This document shows, in pieces, positions 25,136 through 33,845 of a stretch of DNA of 64,000 nucleotides (position 1 is its first letter; each line of letters opens with the position of its first letter). Made by a program: the position numbers and the translations under genes. The notes under the pieces were generated by a model. It made no database searches. It had not been told where the DNA came from and saw nothing but the letters and a program-made list of their open reading frames with translations. This stretch comes from Yinghuangia seranimata (GTDB lineage: Bacteria; Actinomycetota; Actinomycetes; Streptomycetales; Streptomycetaceae), in assembly GCF_029953285.1 (NCBI RefSeq), contig NZ_JASAOI010000002.1, positions 372,001 to 436,000 of the forward strand, in the 5' to 3' direction.

Positions 25136-26080
25136 ATGAGCCGACCGTCCCCGCAGACCGACCGCCTGATCGCCCTGGTCGACCTGCTCGCCGCCCGCCC
25201 CGCCGACGATTTCACCCTCGCCGAGATCGCGCGCGGGCTCGGCGTCGGCAAGGCCACCGTGCACCCGATGCTGACCACCCTCACCCGCGCCGGCTGGCTG
25301 CTCCGCCACCCCGTGCGCCGCACCTACCGGCTCGGGCCCGCGGTCGTCGCCGCCGGGCGCGCCGCCGCGCTCGGCGACACGCCGCTGGAGACGGCCAGGC
25401 CGGTCATGCGCGCGCTCGCCGACGACACCGGGCTCGGCGTCCTCGCGCTCGTGCCCTGCGGCGACGCCGCCGACGTGGACGACCTGCGGGTCGGCGAACT
25501 CATCCGCCCCGCCGCCGGCCGCGACGGCGCGTTCGGGCTCCGCCTCGGCGACCGCGTCAGCCCCCGGCCTCCGCTCGCCGCCGTCACGGTCGCGTGGGCC
25601 GACGACCGCGCGGTCGACGCGTGGCTCGCCCGCCTCGGCCCCGACGCCCCTGTGGGCGACGCCCGCGTCCGCCTCACCGCCGCCGTCGCCGGCGTCCGCG
25701 ACCGCGGCTGGGCCCTGGAGACCCAGGACCACCTGCGCGACCGCCTCGACACCCTCGTGCGTGACCTGGAGATCGAACTGGGCACCGGCGACTGGGATCC
25801 CAGCGGGCGCGCCGCCGCGCTGCGCCGCGCCATGGCCGAGGTCGGCAAGGCCTTCGACCTCGCCGACGGACTCCCGGCCGCCATCGACCCGGACGCCTCC
25901 TACCGCGCGTCGTCGGTCAACGCGCCCGTCTTCGATGTGGACGGCACCGTCGCGGTGGTCCTGTGCCTCATCGACCACCCCGCGCCGCTCGCCGGCCGCG
26001 AGGTCACCGCCCTCGGCGAGCAGGTGCGGGCCGCTGCCGACCGCATCACCGCGGCCCTGCACGGCCGCCCGCCGGCCTGA
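25136..26080 (+). CDS. IclR-family transcription regulator
   Basis: This 314-residue regulator has an N-terminal winged helix-turn-helix (about residues 8-65, FTLAEIARGLGVGKATVHPML) and a C-terminal effector domain with the typical LAVTVAW-like core and a final region ending TALGEQVRAAADRI. It probably senses the substrate or a product of the divergent monooxygenase/SDR/alcohol dehydrogenase operon and controls it through the palindrome at 25088. ATG at 25136 is chosen since the HTH follows directly. A hairpin terminator follows. Confidence 0.87.
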   Translation: MSRPSPQTDRLIALVDLLAARPADDFTLAEIARGLGVGKATVHPMLTTLTRAGWLLRHPVRRTYRLGPAVVAAGRAAALGDTPLETARPVMRALADDTGLGVLALVPCGDAADVDDLRVGELIRPAAGRDGAFGLRLGDRVSPRPPLAAVTVAWADDRAVDAWLARLGPDAPVGDARVRLTAAVAGVRDRGWALETQDHLRDRLDTLVRDLEIELGTGDWDPSGRAAALRRAMAEVGKAFDLADGLPAAIDPDASYRASSVNAPVFDVDGTVAVVLCLIDHPAPLAGREVTALGEQVRAAADRITAALHGRPPA

Positions 26081-26139
26081 GCTCGACCTGGCCGCGATCT
26101 GACCGCGAACTGACCGCGACCCGACGTCGGCGTGTCGAA

Positions 26140-26173
26140 GGCCGCCAGGAGCCGTGCCCGGTCCCTGGCGGCC
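26140..26173. terminator. Hairpin terminator between convergent genes
   Basis: A 10-bp perfect stem (GGCCGCCAGG, 26140-26149, with 26164-26173) and a 14-nt loop between the IclR stop and the converging gene at 26222. Confidence 0.65.
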
Positions 26174-26221
26174 CGTACCCGCTGATACCGCTTGCCCGCG
26201 CTGTACTTCAGCTATCGCACG

Positions 26222-26647
26222 TCAGGCACCGGAACAGGCGTGCACGAGCGTGTCCGCGCCGTGCAGGCTCAGCCATGCGCCTGGTACGTACCCCGTCGCG
26301 CCCTGCTTCGTCACCCGGTACCACGTCGTGTCGGCGGTGCCGGTACGGCCGACGACCGCGCGGCCGTCGACCTTGCACGCCAGGGTGACCGTGGTGTTGT
26401 CGGCCAGCTGCCCGACCGCGCCCGAGGCCTCGTCGGCCTGCGTGCGCAGCGCCAGCCCGCCGGGGGAGTGGACCACGGCGGGCACGCCGCTGGATCCGGC
26501 GCCCACGTCGGTCGTCCCGCCGGCGACGATCGCCAACACGACGGCCGCGAGCCCGATCCACGCGCCGCCGGACGTCGTACGGCGGGGCACGTAGACCACG
26601 ACGGAGTCCCGTCCCCGGTAGTCGAACCTTTCCTTGTGTGAATGCAT
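26222..26647 (-). CDS. Membrane-anchored SH3-like domain protein
   Basis: This 141-residue protein has a basic cytoplasmic start (MHSHKERFDYRGRD), one membrane segment (about residues 31-46) and an extracytoplasmic bacterial SH3-type domain: GLALRTQADEASGAVGQL, then GRTGTADTTWYRV and GATGYVPGAWL. Such domains bind peptidoglycan or peptide ligands. Two cysteines (TLACKV and HACSG) could form a bridge. ATG at 26647 is preferred; longer frames upstream show no conserved sequence. Confidence 0.75.
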   Translation of the reverse strand: MHSHKERFDYRGRDSVVVYVPRRTTSGGAWIGLAAVVLAIVAGGTTDVGAGSSGVPAVVHSPGGLALRTQADEASGAVGQLADNTTVTLACKVDGRAVVGRTGTADTTWYRVTKQGATGYVPGAWLSLHGADTLVHACSGA

Positions 26648-27008
26648 TCGCGTAATCCGAACCGTGCGCTTGCCCGCCCCGGACACCCGCCGGGCCTCGG
26701 CAAGGTGGATCCCGCGCCCGTGCGCGGGGATGAGGTCGCCCGCCGCCCGGACATCGGTACGGGCGGCGGAGCGGGGGACCACCGCCGCGAATGCTGCGTC
26801 GGCTACTACGGGCATGCGCGGCCCGACCCGGTGAGTGCCGGGTGCGGCGGTCCTGCGTGAACGCGGTGGAACGAGTGCCTGGATCAGTGCGCCATAAGCG
26901 CCCCCGAGATCATTTCCGGCGGTCGGGCGGAAAACAACCCGTGCGGAAATTATGGCACATCGGAATGAAGGGCGAGATAGGCAAAATCGCAACCCTGTGG
27001 CGGAATGT

Positions 27009-27053
27009 GCAAATTGCCCCGATATGCCGCCTCGGCGGTGCGGGGCAATTTGC
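27009..27053. other. Large nested hairpin
   Basis: GCAAATTGCCCCG (27009-27021) pairs perfectly with 27041-27053, and an inner 5-bp stem (CCGCC/GGCGG, 27027-27038) sits in the loop. The outer arm is unusually AT-rich for this genome, so it is not a standard terminator. Confidence 0.6.
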
Positions 27054-27056
27054 GAT

Positions 27057-27083
27057 CACATGGCGGTAGCCGATCGCCATGTG
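27057..27083. other. Second inverted repeat
   Basis: CACATGGCG (27057-27065) pairs with CGCCATGTG (27075-27083), 3 bp after the larger hairpin. The two may form one structured unit. Confidence 0.55.
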
Positions 27084-27303
27084 GATATGTTCCTCGACTG
27101 TCAGCATAAGTGCTATGTGGCAGGTAGCCAAGTGCCTACGCGGATGTGTCATCCGGACGGGTGGCAAGCAGGTACCACCCAGACAGCGCACAAGCAGGGG
27201 ACATGTTCGCTTGCTGCGTCATGGCGCGGTCCAGTCTGTGGTTGAATCTGCGCGTGTATCGGCCGCCGTCTTGCGGCGGGCATCGGCAAGGGAGTGGCGC
27301 ACG

Positions 27304-27504
27304 GTGGAGAACTCTGTCGGGTCGCAGCCGCAATGGCGCAAGAGCTCGGCGAGCGGCTCGGGGAATTGCGTCGAGGTCGCGCGCGTCCAGGGCATTGTGG
27401 TGCGGGACTCGAAGAATCCGTTCAGCCCCGTACTGGGTTTCGCCACCGTCAGCTGGGACGCGTTCCGCCGAGCTCAGTCCCCCTGGGCCGCGTCCACTTC
27501 CTGA
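27304..27504 (+). CDS. DUF397 protein
   Basis: This 66-residue protein matches DUF397: WRKSSASGSGNCVEVA, then IVVRDSKNPFSPVLGF and SWDAFRRA. DUF397 proteins accompany XRE regulators in actinomycetes, usually on the same strand just downstream, and some pairs are thought to work in toxin-antitoxin-like or developmental control. Here the gene is convergent with its XRE partner, and the two coding ends overlap by 31 bp. The GTG start at 27304 begins at the normal N-terminus of the family. Confidence 0.85.
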   Translation: MENSVGSQPQWRKSSASGSGNCVEVARVQGIVVRDSKNPFSPVLGFATVSWDAFRRAQSPWAASTS

Positions 27505-28373
27505 TCACGGAACTCGTTCTCCCCCATCCGGTCGAACGCGGCCTGCACCCTTTCGGCCGTGAGGTGCTTCGGCGCCAGCTGCTCCACCTCCCAGAACGCG
27601 GCGAGGAAGTCGTTGGGGTCGGTGTCCTGGGCGCCCTCGCGACTGATCATCTCGCTGGCGCCCTCGACGTACAGCACGGCCGGGTCCGCGGCGTCCGGGA
27701 ACTCGAACACCACGTACGCCAGCCGGTAGTTCGGGTACAGCCCCGCCGACCACGGGACCACCCGCACGGAGACGTTCGGGTACTCCGCGATGCCCATGAT
27801 GTGCCGCAATTGCCGGCGCATCAGCTGCGGACCGCCGACGGCGCGCTCGACGACCCCCTGCCCGAGGATGAAGTGCAGCTCGGGAGCGTCCTCGCGGGTC
27901 AGCAACTCCTGGCGCTCCATGCGGAGTTCGACCATCTCGTCGACCCGGGGGCCATTGCCCTCGGCGACCAGGACCTCCCTCGCGTATTCACGCGTCTGGA
28001 GCAGGCCCGGGACGACCAGGGGTTCGAAGTTGCGGATGATCGACGCCGACGACTCGAACCCCAGGAACTGCCGGAACTCGATACTGGCCACACTCTGGTA
28101 CGCACTCCACCAGGCCCGCTCGCGCGCGGTCCGCGAGAGCGCCACCAGCGCCGCCGTCTGCTCCGGATCGGTGACCCCGTAGTGCTGGAGCAGCGCCCTC
28201 AGGTCCGTCGTCGACACCGCCACCTGGCCGGCCTCGATCCGGATGAGCTTGGACGGCGACCAGTCCATCTCCTCGGCCACTTCACGCTGCGTGAAACCGG
28301 CCTGCTCGCGGTGTCGGCGCAACGCGTCCCGAAGACGCCGTCGCGCGAGCATCGGATCCTGCCCCTGCGGCAT
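27474..28373 (-). CDS. XRE-family regulator, DUF5753 type
   Basis: This 299-residue regulator has an N-terminal helix-turn-helix (about residues 10-65: GFTQREVAEEMDWSPSKLIRIE) and a long C-terminal domain of the DUF5753 type (FEPLVVPGLLQTREYAR, the RQELLTRED and VRVVPWSAGLYPN blocks). These proteins pair with DUF397 proteins. ATG at 28373 is chosen; an ATG ten codons upstream (28403) is also possible. Its 3' end overlaps the convergent DUF397 gene by 31 bp, so transcripts of the two genes are antisense to each other at their ends. Confidence 0.87.
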   Translation of the reverse strand: MPQGQDPMLARRRLRDALRRHREQAGFTQREVAEEMDWSPSKLIRIEAGQVAVSTTDLRALLQHYGVTDPEQTAALVALSRTARERAWWSAYQSVASIEFRQFLGFESSASIIRNFEPLVVPGLLQTREYAREVLVAEGNGPRVDEMVELRMERQELLTREDAPELHFILGQGVVERAVGGPQLMRRQLRHIMGIAEYPNVSVRVVPWSAGLYPNYRLAYVVFEFPDAADPAVLYVEGASEMISREGAQDTDPNDFLAAFWEVEQLAPKHLTAERVQAAFDRMGENEFRDQEVDAAQGD

Positions 28374-28733
28374 CGTCGACCCCCGCGACGTCCGTATTGA
28401 CATTGTCAGTCGGGTGCCGCGCACTTAGCCAGCTCGCATTCGTGACCGTGCACTCGGCTGGGTGGACGAACGACACCTCGTAAAGAGGATCGCGGCAGAA
28501 CGCCACCCCCGGCAAGTGCCGCGCCCGAGCAACCGCCGCAGGTGGGAGCGCATCGGCGCACGCCGACCGGCGCATGCCGCCCCGCCCCGCCTCGAACCGG
28601 GCGGAAATGACGTGGCCGCACCGGGTGCCCGGCAGGTACAAAGCAGGGAGGACACTGGTCGGCGTGCGCCCCGGCACCGGCGCGACACACCCGCCCGCAC
28701 CACCCCTCGACGCGAATCGGAGCACTCGACACC

Positions 28734-30419
28734 GTGGGACACATCGACATCAACACGGTGACCTACTCGCTGCCCGACGGCCGCGTGCTGCTCGACGAGG
28801 TGACCTTCCGCGTCGGCGACGGCGCCACCACCGCGCTCATCGGCGCCAACGGGGCCGGCAAGACCACCCTGCTGCGCATCGTCACCGGCGAGGTCAAACC
28901 CGACTCCGGGGCCGTCACCCGCACCGGCGGGCTGGGCGTCATGCCGCAGTTCATCGGCCGGATCCGCGACGAGTCGACCGTCCGCGACCTGCTGGTCTCG
29001 CTCGCCCCGCCGCGCGTACGGGACGCGGTGCGCGCCGTCGACGCCGCCGAGCTCGCGCTCATGGAGACCGACGACGAGCCCACGCAGATGCGCTACGCCA
29101 CCGCGCTGGGCGAGTTCGCCGACGCCGGCGGCTACGAGCTCGAACCCGTGTGGGACGAGTGCTGCTTCGCCGCCCTCGGCGCCGGCTACGACGTCGCCAA
29201 GTGGCGCCAGACCACCACGCTGTCCGGCGGCGAGCAGAAGCGGCTCGCCCTGGAGGCCCTGCTGCGCGGCCCCGAGCAGGTGCTGCTCCTGGACGAGCCC
29301 GACAACTACCTGGACGTGCCCGGCAAGCAGTGGCTGGAGCGGGCCCTGCGCGAGACCCCCAAGGCCGTCCTGCTCGTGTCCCACGACCGCGAGCTGCTCG
29401 CCAACGCCGCCGACCGCATCGTCACGCTCGAACTCGGCGCCGCCGGCAACGCCGCCTGGCTGCACGGTGGTTCCTTCGCCGACTACCACGAGGCCCGCGC
29501 CGCCCGGTTCGAGCGCTTCGAGGAGCTCCAGCGCCGCTGGGACGAGGAGCACGCCAAGCTCAAGGCCCTCGTGCAGCTCTACAAGAACAAGGCCAAGTAC
29601 AACGACGGCATGGCCTCCCGCTACCGCGCCGCGCAGACCCGCCTGCGCAAGTTCGAGGAGGCCGGGCCGCCGCAGAACCAGCCGCGCGAGCAGAACGTCC
29701 GCGTGCGGCTGCGCGGCAGCCGTACCGGCAAGCGCGCCGTCGTCGCCGAGGCCGTCGAGCTCACGGGACTGATGCGGCCGTTCGACCTCGAGGTCTGGTA
29801 CGGCGACCGGGTCGCGGTGCTCGGCTCCAACGGCTCGGGCAAGTCGCACTTCCTGCGGCTGCTCGCCGCCGGCGGCAGCGACCCCGACATCGAGCACCAG
29901 CCGGTCGGCGACGTGGTCATCGCGCCCGTCGCGCACGCCGGGGGAGTCCGGCTCGGCGCCCGCGTGCGGCCCGGCTGGTTCGCCCAGACCCACGAGCACC
30001 CCGAGTTCGTCGGCAAGACGCTCGTCGAGATCCTGCACCGCGGTGACGCGCACCGCTCCGGCATGGGCCTGGAGCAGGCCGCGCGCGTACTCGACCGCTA
30101 CGAGCTCGCGTACGCCGCCGAGCAGACCTTCGACACGCTCTCCGGCGGCCAGCAGGCGCGCTTCCAGATCCTGCTCCTGGAACTGTCCGGCGCGAACCTG
30201 CTGCTCCTCGACGAGCCGACCGACAACCTCGACCTCGTCTCGGCGGAGGCGCTCCAGCAGGCCCTGGAGGCGTTCGACGGCACCGTCCTCGCCGTCACCC
30301 ACGACCGCTGGTTCGCCGCAGCCTTCGACCGCTTCCTGGTCTTCGGCGCGGACGGACGCGTCCGCGAGACCGACGGGCCGGTATGGGACGAGGGCCGGGT
30401 GGCGCGCGCCCGCGGTTGA
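28734..30419 (+). CDS. ABC-F family ATP-binding protein
   Basis: This 561-residue protein has two ABC domains and no membrane helices. The first has Walker A GANGAGKT, signature LSGGEQ and Walker B VLLLDEP; the second has GSNGSGKS, LSGGQQ and LLLLDEP. A charged linker of about 80 residues between them carries the ABC-F interdomain helix pair. ABC-F proteins act on the ribosome: some give resistance to macrolides, lincosamides or pleuromutilins, others regulate translation. No antibiotic cluster is nearby, so a resistance role is open. The GTG start at 28734 follows a 360-bp gene-free leader with no credible leader peptide. A hairpin lies 48 bp after the stop. Confidence 0.9.
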   Translation: MGHIDINTVTYSLPDGRVLLDEVTFRVGDGATTALIGANGAGKTTLLRIVTGEVKPDSGAVTRTGGLGVMPQFIGRIRDESTVRDLLVSLAPPRVRDAVRAVDAAELALMETDDEPTQMRYATALGEFADAGGYELEPVWDECCFAALGAGYDVAKWRQTTTLSGGEQKRLALEALLRGPEQVLLLDEPDNYLDVPGKQWLERALRETPKAVLLVSHDRELLANAADRIVTLELGAAGNAAWLHGGSFADYHEARAARFERFEELQRRWDEEHAKLKALVQLYKNKAKYNDGMASRYRAAQTRLRKFEEAGPPQNQPREQNVRVRLRGSRTGKRAVVAEAVELTGLMRPFDLEVWYGDRVAVLGSNGSGKSHFLRLLAAGGSDPDIEHQPVGDVVIAPVAHAGGVRLGARVRPGWFAQTHEHPEFVGKTLVEILHRGDAHRSGMGLEQAARVLDRYELAYAAEQTFDTLSGGQQARFQILLLELSGANLLLLDEPTDNLDLVSAEALQQALEAFDGTVLAVTHDRWFAAAFDRFLVFGADGRVRETDGPVWDEGRVARARG

Positions 30420-30467
30420 CGTCGGGCCGGGGACGGCGCGGGAAGTTACGACGAAAGGCTTACGGCA

Positions 30468-30493
30468 CGGCCCGGGCACCCGCGCCCGGGCCG
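30468..30493 (+). terminator. Hairpin after the ABC-F gene
   Basis: CGGCCCGGGC (30468-30477) pairs with GCCCGGGCCG (30484-30493) around a 6-nt loop. It separates the ABC-F gene from the flavodoxin-fold gene. Confidence 0.6.
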
Positions 30494-30546
30494 CGCCGCG
30501 GGTCACTCTGGACGGGCAGACCGCCAACCCGACCGGGGAGACCGCC

Positions 30547-31266
<720 letters not shown>

Positions 31267-31341
31267 CGCGACGCGGTCTGACGCCCGGCCGGGCGACCCC
31301 GGCCGGGGTCGTGGTTCGCCCCGTTTGGATACGCTTCCCGG

Positions 31342-32148
31342 ATGTTCACCGTCACCTCCGTCAACGTCAACGGCCTGCGCGCGGCCACCGGCAAGGGCTT
31401 CACCGCGTGGCTCGAGGACACCAGTGCCGACGTCGTGTGCCTGCAAGAGGTCCGCGCGGAACCGCACCAGCTCACCGACGCCGTGCGCGAGCCCGAGGGC
31501 TGGCACACCGTGTACGCGCCCTCGGTCCTCAAGGGCCGCGCGGGGGTGGCGGTGTACACGCGCCGGAAGCCGCTCGCGCACCGGATCGGCTTCGGCTCGG
31601 ACGAGTTCGACGCCGCCGGCCGCTGGATCGAGGTCGACCTGCCGGGGGTGACCGTCGCGAGCCTCTACCTGCCCACAGGCGAGGCCGAGACGCCCAAGCA
31701 GGAGGAGAAGCACCGCTTCATGGCCGGGCTCGAGGAGCACCTCGTGGGGCTGCGCGCGAGTGCCGCCGAGGACGGCCGCGAGGTGCTGGTGTGCGGTGAC
31801 TGGAACATCGGCCACGCCGAGGCCGACATCAAGAACTGGAAGGGCAACCTCAAGAAGTCCGGGTTCCTCCCCGAGGAGCGCGCCTGGCTGACCCGCCTGT
31901 ACGGGGAGCTCGGCTACCACGACGTCGTCCGTGAACTGCACCCCGGCGTCGCCGGCCCCTACTCGTGGTGGTCCATGCGCGGGAAGGCCTTCGACATCGA
32001 CTCCGGCTGGCGGATCGACCTCCAGGTCGCGACGGACGGCCTCGCCAAGACGGCGGTCTCCGCGGTCACCGAGCGGGCCGCGAGCTACGGCGAACGCTGG
32101 TCCGACCACGCGCCGGTGACCGTCACGTACGACTTCACCGCCAAGTAG
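31342..32148 (+). CDS. xth: Exodeoxyribonuclease III / AP endonuclease
   Basis: This 268-residue endonuclease/exonuclease/phosphatase-fold enzyme acts in base excision repair. It has the metal ligand Glu in VCLQEVR, the catalytic block CGDWNIGH with the N-x-A/G pattern, and the C-terminal SDHAPV with the catalytic His. It should cut at abasic sites and remove 3' blocks. ATG at 31342 begins directly with the first beta strand (FTVTSVNVNGLR). A strong hairpin follows 30 bp downstream. Confidence 0.93.
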   Translation: MFTVTSVNVNGLRAATGKGFTAWLEDTSADVVCLQEVRAEPHQLTDAVREPEGWHTVYAPSVLKGRAGVAVYTRRKPLAHRIGFGSDEFDAAGRWIEVDLPGVTVASLYLPTGEAETPKQEEKHRFMAGLEEHLVGLRASAAEDGREVLVCGDWNIGHAEADIKNWKGNLKKSGFLPEERAWLTRLYGELGYHDVVRELHPGVAGPYSWWSMRGKAFDIDSGWRIDLQVATDGLAKTAVSAVTERAASYGERWSDHAPVTVTYDFTAK

Positions 32149-32178
32149 GGCGGAACCGGCGGCCCGCGCCGGACGCGC

Positions 32179-32214
32179 GAGACCCCCGGCACCGATCACG
32201 GTGCCGGGGGTCTC
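32179..32214 (+). terminator. Strong terminator after xth
   Basis: A perfect 16-bp stem (32179-32194 with 32199-32214) with a 4-nt loop (ATCA), 30 bp after the exonuclease gene. Confidence 0.85.
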
Positions 32215-32303
32215 GTCGCAACCGGGCGGCCCGGCGTATCGTCCCCCTTGCAGTCGGGCGAGCGCCGATCGGCGCGGCCATTAAGGGGACCGGGGGGTTC
32301 CGC

Positions 32304-32468
32304 ATGAAGCGGTTGTTCCAACTCATCGCACCGCAGCTGTACTCGCGGTGGACGCAGGGCCGTTCGGTCGCCCAGAACCCTGGGCGGGAGGTGCGCCGCC
32401 GGGTCGAGAACCAGGTGGCGAACCAGGTGGGGCAGCGTGTTCGGCGCCGGCTCCCGTGGGTGCGCTGA
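32304..32468 (+). CDS. Small basic protein
   Basis: This 54-residue protein is strongly basic (ten or more Arg and Lys), has a short hydrophobic start (MKRLFQLIAPQLYSRW) and an Arg/Gln-rich helical end (VENQVANQVGQRVRRRL). A G-rich stretch lies 7-12 nt before the ATG. I do not recognise a family, but short proteins of this type are frequent in Streptomyces. It is convergent with the DUF4328 gene, 4 bp apart. Confidence 0.6.
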   Translation: MKRLFQLIAPQLYSRWTQGRSVAQNPGREVRRRVENQVANQVGQRVRRRLPWVR

Positions 32469-32472
32469 CAGG

Positions 32473-33669
32473 TCAGCGCTTGCTCAGGTCCACCGGCCCG
32501 TCGTCGCCCGGAGTGCCCGGCGTCGGCGGGCCGAGCGGCTCGCCCTGCGGCGGGACGGCCGCGGCGGGGCCCGGCACGGGCGCGTATCCGGCGGCCGGCG
32601 CGTACGGCTGCCCGGCGTACGGCTGCCCCGGGTAGGGCTGCGCGGCGTACGGCTGTCCGGGGTACGCCGCGGGCGGCATGCCCGGCGCGTACGCGCCCGG
32701 GTAGCCCGGACCGGCCATCATGGGCACACCTCCGGGCGACATCACCCGGATCTCCTGCATGCGTGTGATCTTGCGGACCACCAGGATCGCCAGCACCGCG
32801 GCCGCGATGCGGACCGTGCTGCCGAGCGCCGCCATCTCGTCGCCGAGCCGCACCGAGTCGATGTACTCGCTGACGGTCGCGTCGCCGTTGCGCACGTCGT
32901 CGGCGCTCTTCTCCTGCGCGATGCCGATCACGAAGATCACGTACGAGCCGCAGAGCGTCAGCCACCACGCCCACAGCAGACCCTTGTTGGACGACCGCGC
33001 GTCCGGCCGGGCCTGCGGGTCGCTGCCGTTCCAGACGTCGTTCGCGACGATCTGCGGGATCACCAGGTTCGCCAGCGGGATGAACCATCCGCCGATCGCC
33101 CAGCCGCGCGTCATCTGCGGACGCGGGCCGACCCACGCCTCCACGTTGGAGCGGGCCCGGAAGAACCAGATCATGAACAGCACGACCGTCGGGATCCCGA
33201 CCAGCGCGGTGACGCCCAGAGAGCCGCTGACGAAGTGGTCGTACTTGTCCGGGTCCCAGCCGAAGAACCTGCCCTCGCTCAGGTCCTTGATCGCGTTCGC
33301 GCGGCGCTGGAACGCGATCGCCGAGATCAGCGACATCACGCCGGACGCGCCGAGCAGGATCATCGTCCACGTGGCCAGCGTGCGCAGCGGCTTCGGGACG
33401 ACCCACGCGGCGGGGGCGCCGTAGCCGTACCCGGGCACGGCCGGCATCGGTGGCATCGCAGCCATCGGAGCGACGCCGGGCGGCATGCCGGGCACGGCAC
33501 CCGGATAACCCGGCGCCATCGCGGGGGCGCCGGGAGGCATTCCCGGTGCGAGGGGCGGCGGGGGCACGGCCCCGGGAGGCACGCCGTACGCCGCCTGAGG
33601 CTGCGGTGTCCCGCAGTTCGGGCAGGGGCCGGCACCCGTGATCGGGCCACCGCACGTGGGACAGGGCAT
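32473..33669 (-). CDS. DUF4328 membrane protein with zinc ribbon and Pro-rich tails
   Basis: This 398-residue protein begins with a zinc-ribbon-like pair of Cys motifs (MPCPTCGG, CPNCG). Then come a Pro/Gly/Met-rich linker and a central block of about six membrane helices (about residues 95-310) with the DUF4328 signature (RARSNVEAWVGPRP, GWAIGGWFIPLANLVIPQ). The C-terminus has repeats of the type YPGQPYA. The repeats vary in copy number easily because they are coded by repeated DNA. Function is unknown; it probably sits in the cell membrane. Confidence 0.83.
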   Translation of the reverse strand: MPCPTCGGPITGAGPCPNCGTPQPQAAYGVPPGAVPPPPLAPGMPPGAPAMAPGYPGAVPGMPPGVAPMAAMPPMPAVPGYGYGAPAAWVVPKPLRTLATWTMILLGASGVMSLISAIAFQRRANAIKDLSEGRFFGWDPDKYDHFVSGSLGVTALVGIPTVVLFMIWFFRARSNVEAWVGPRPQMTRGWAIGGWFIPLANLVIPQIVANDVWNGSDPQARPDARSSNKGLLWAWWLTLCGSYVIFVIGIAQEKSADDVRNGDATVSEYIDSVRLGDEMAALGSTVRIAAAVLAILVVRKITRMQEIRVMSPGGVPMMAGPGYPGAYAPGMPPAAYPGQPYAAQPYPGQPYAGQPYAPAAGYAPVPGPAAAVPPQGEPLGPPTPGTPGDDGPVDLSKR

Positions 33670-33845
33670 GAAGGAGGATCCCCCCGGTCGTCGTCAGGCG
33701 TCTGTGCACACACCCGGGCGCCGTGCCGCGCCGGACGACGCCGGTCGGCCATCGGCCCGATTGTGCACCGCATCATGCCGCGCCGAGGCTTGAACGCGCC
33801 ATTACCCTTCGCGTGGGGGATCGGGCCCCCGGCGGGGGGCGCCGG

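Larger units (their letters stand above)
26648..27303. other. Long gene-free region, lower in GC, with stacked dyads
   Basis: I see no gene on either strand. From about 26900 to 27130 the GC content is near 50-55%, well below the flanks, and several strong inverted repeats lie close together (listed separately). It may hold a structured RNA or a complex promoter region for the DUF397 gene downstream. Confidence 0.55.

Noticed and set aside
28462-28761. Possible leader peptide before the ABC-F gene
   Set aside because: The 99-codon frame is Arg/Pro-rich, has no ribosome binding site and runs into the ABC-F start. It does not look like an attenuator peptide.
30043-30546. Upstream extension of the flavodoxin-fold gene into the ABC-F gene
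   Set aside because: The open frame overlaps the ABC-F coding region and a terminator hairpin; the conserved N-terminus begins at 30547.
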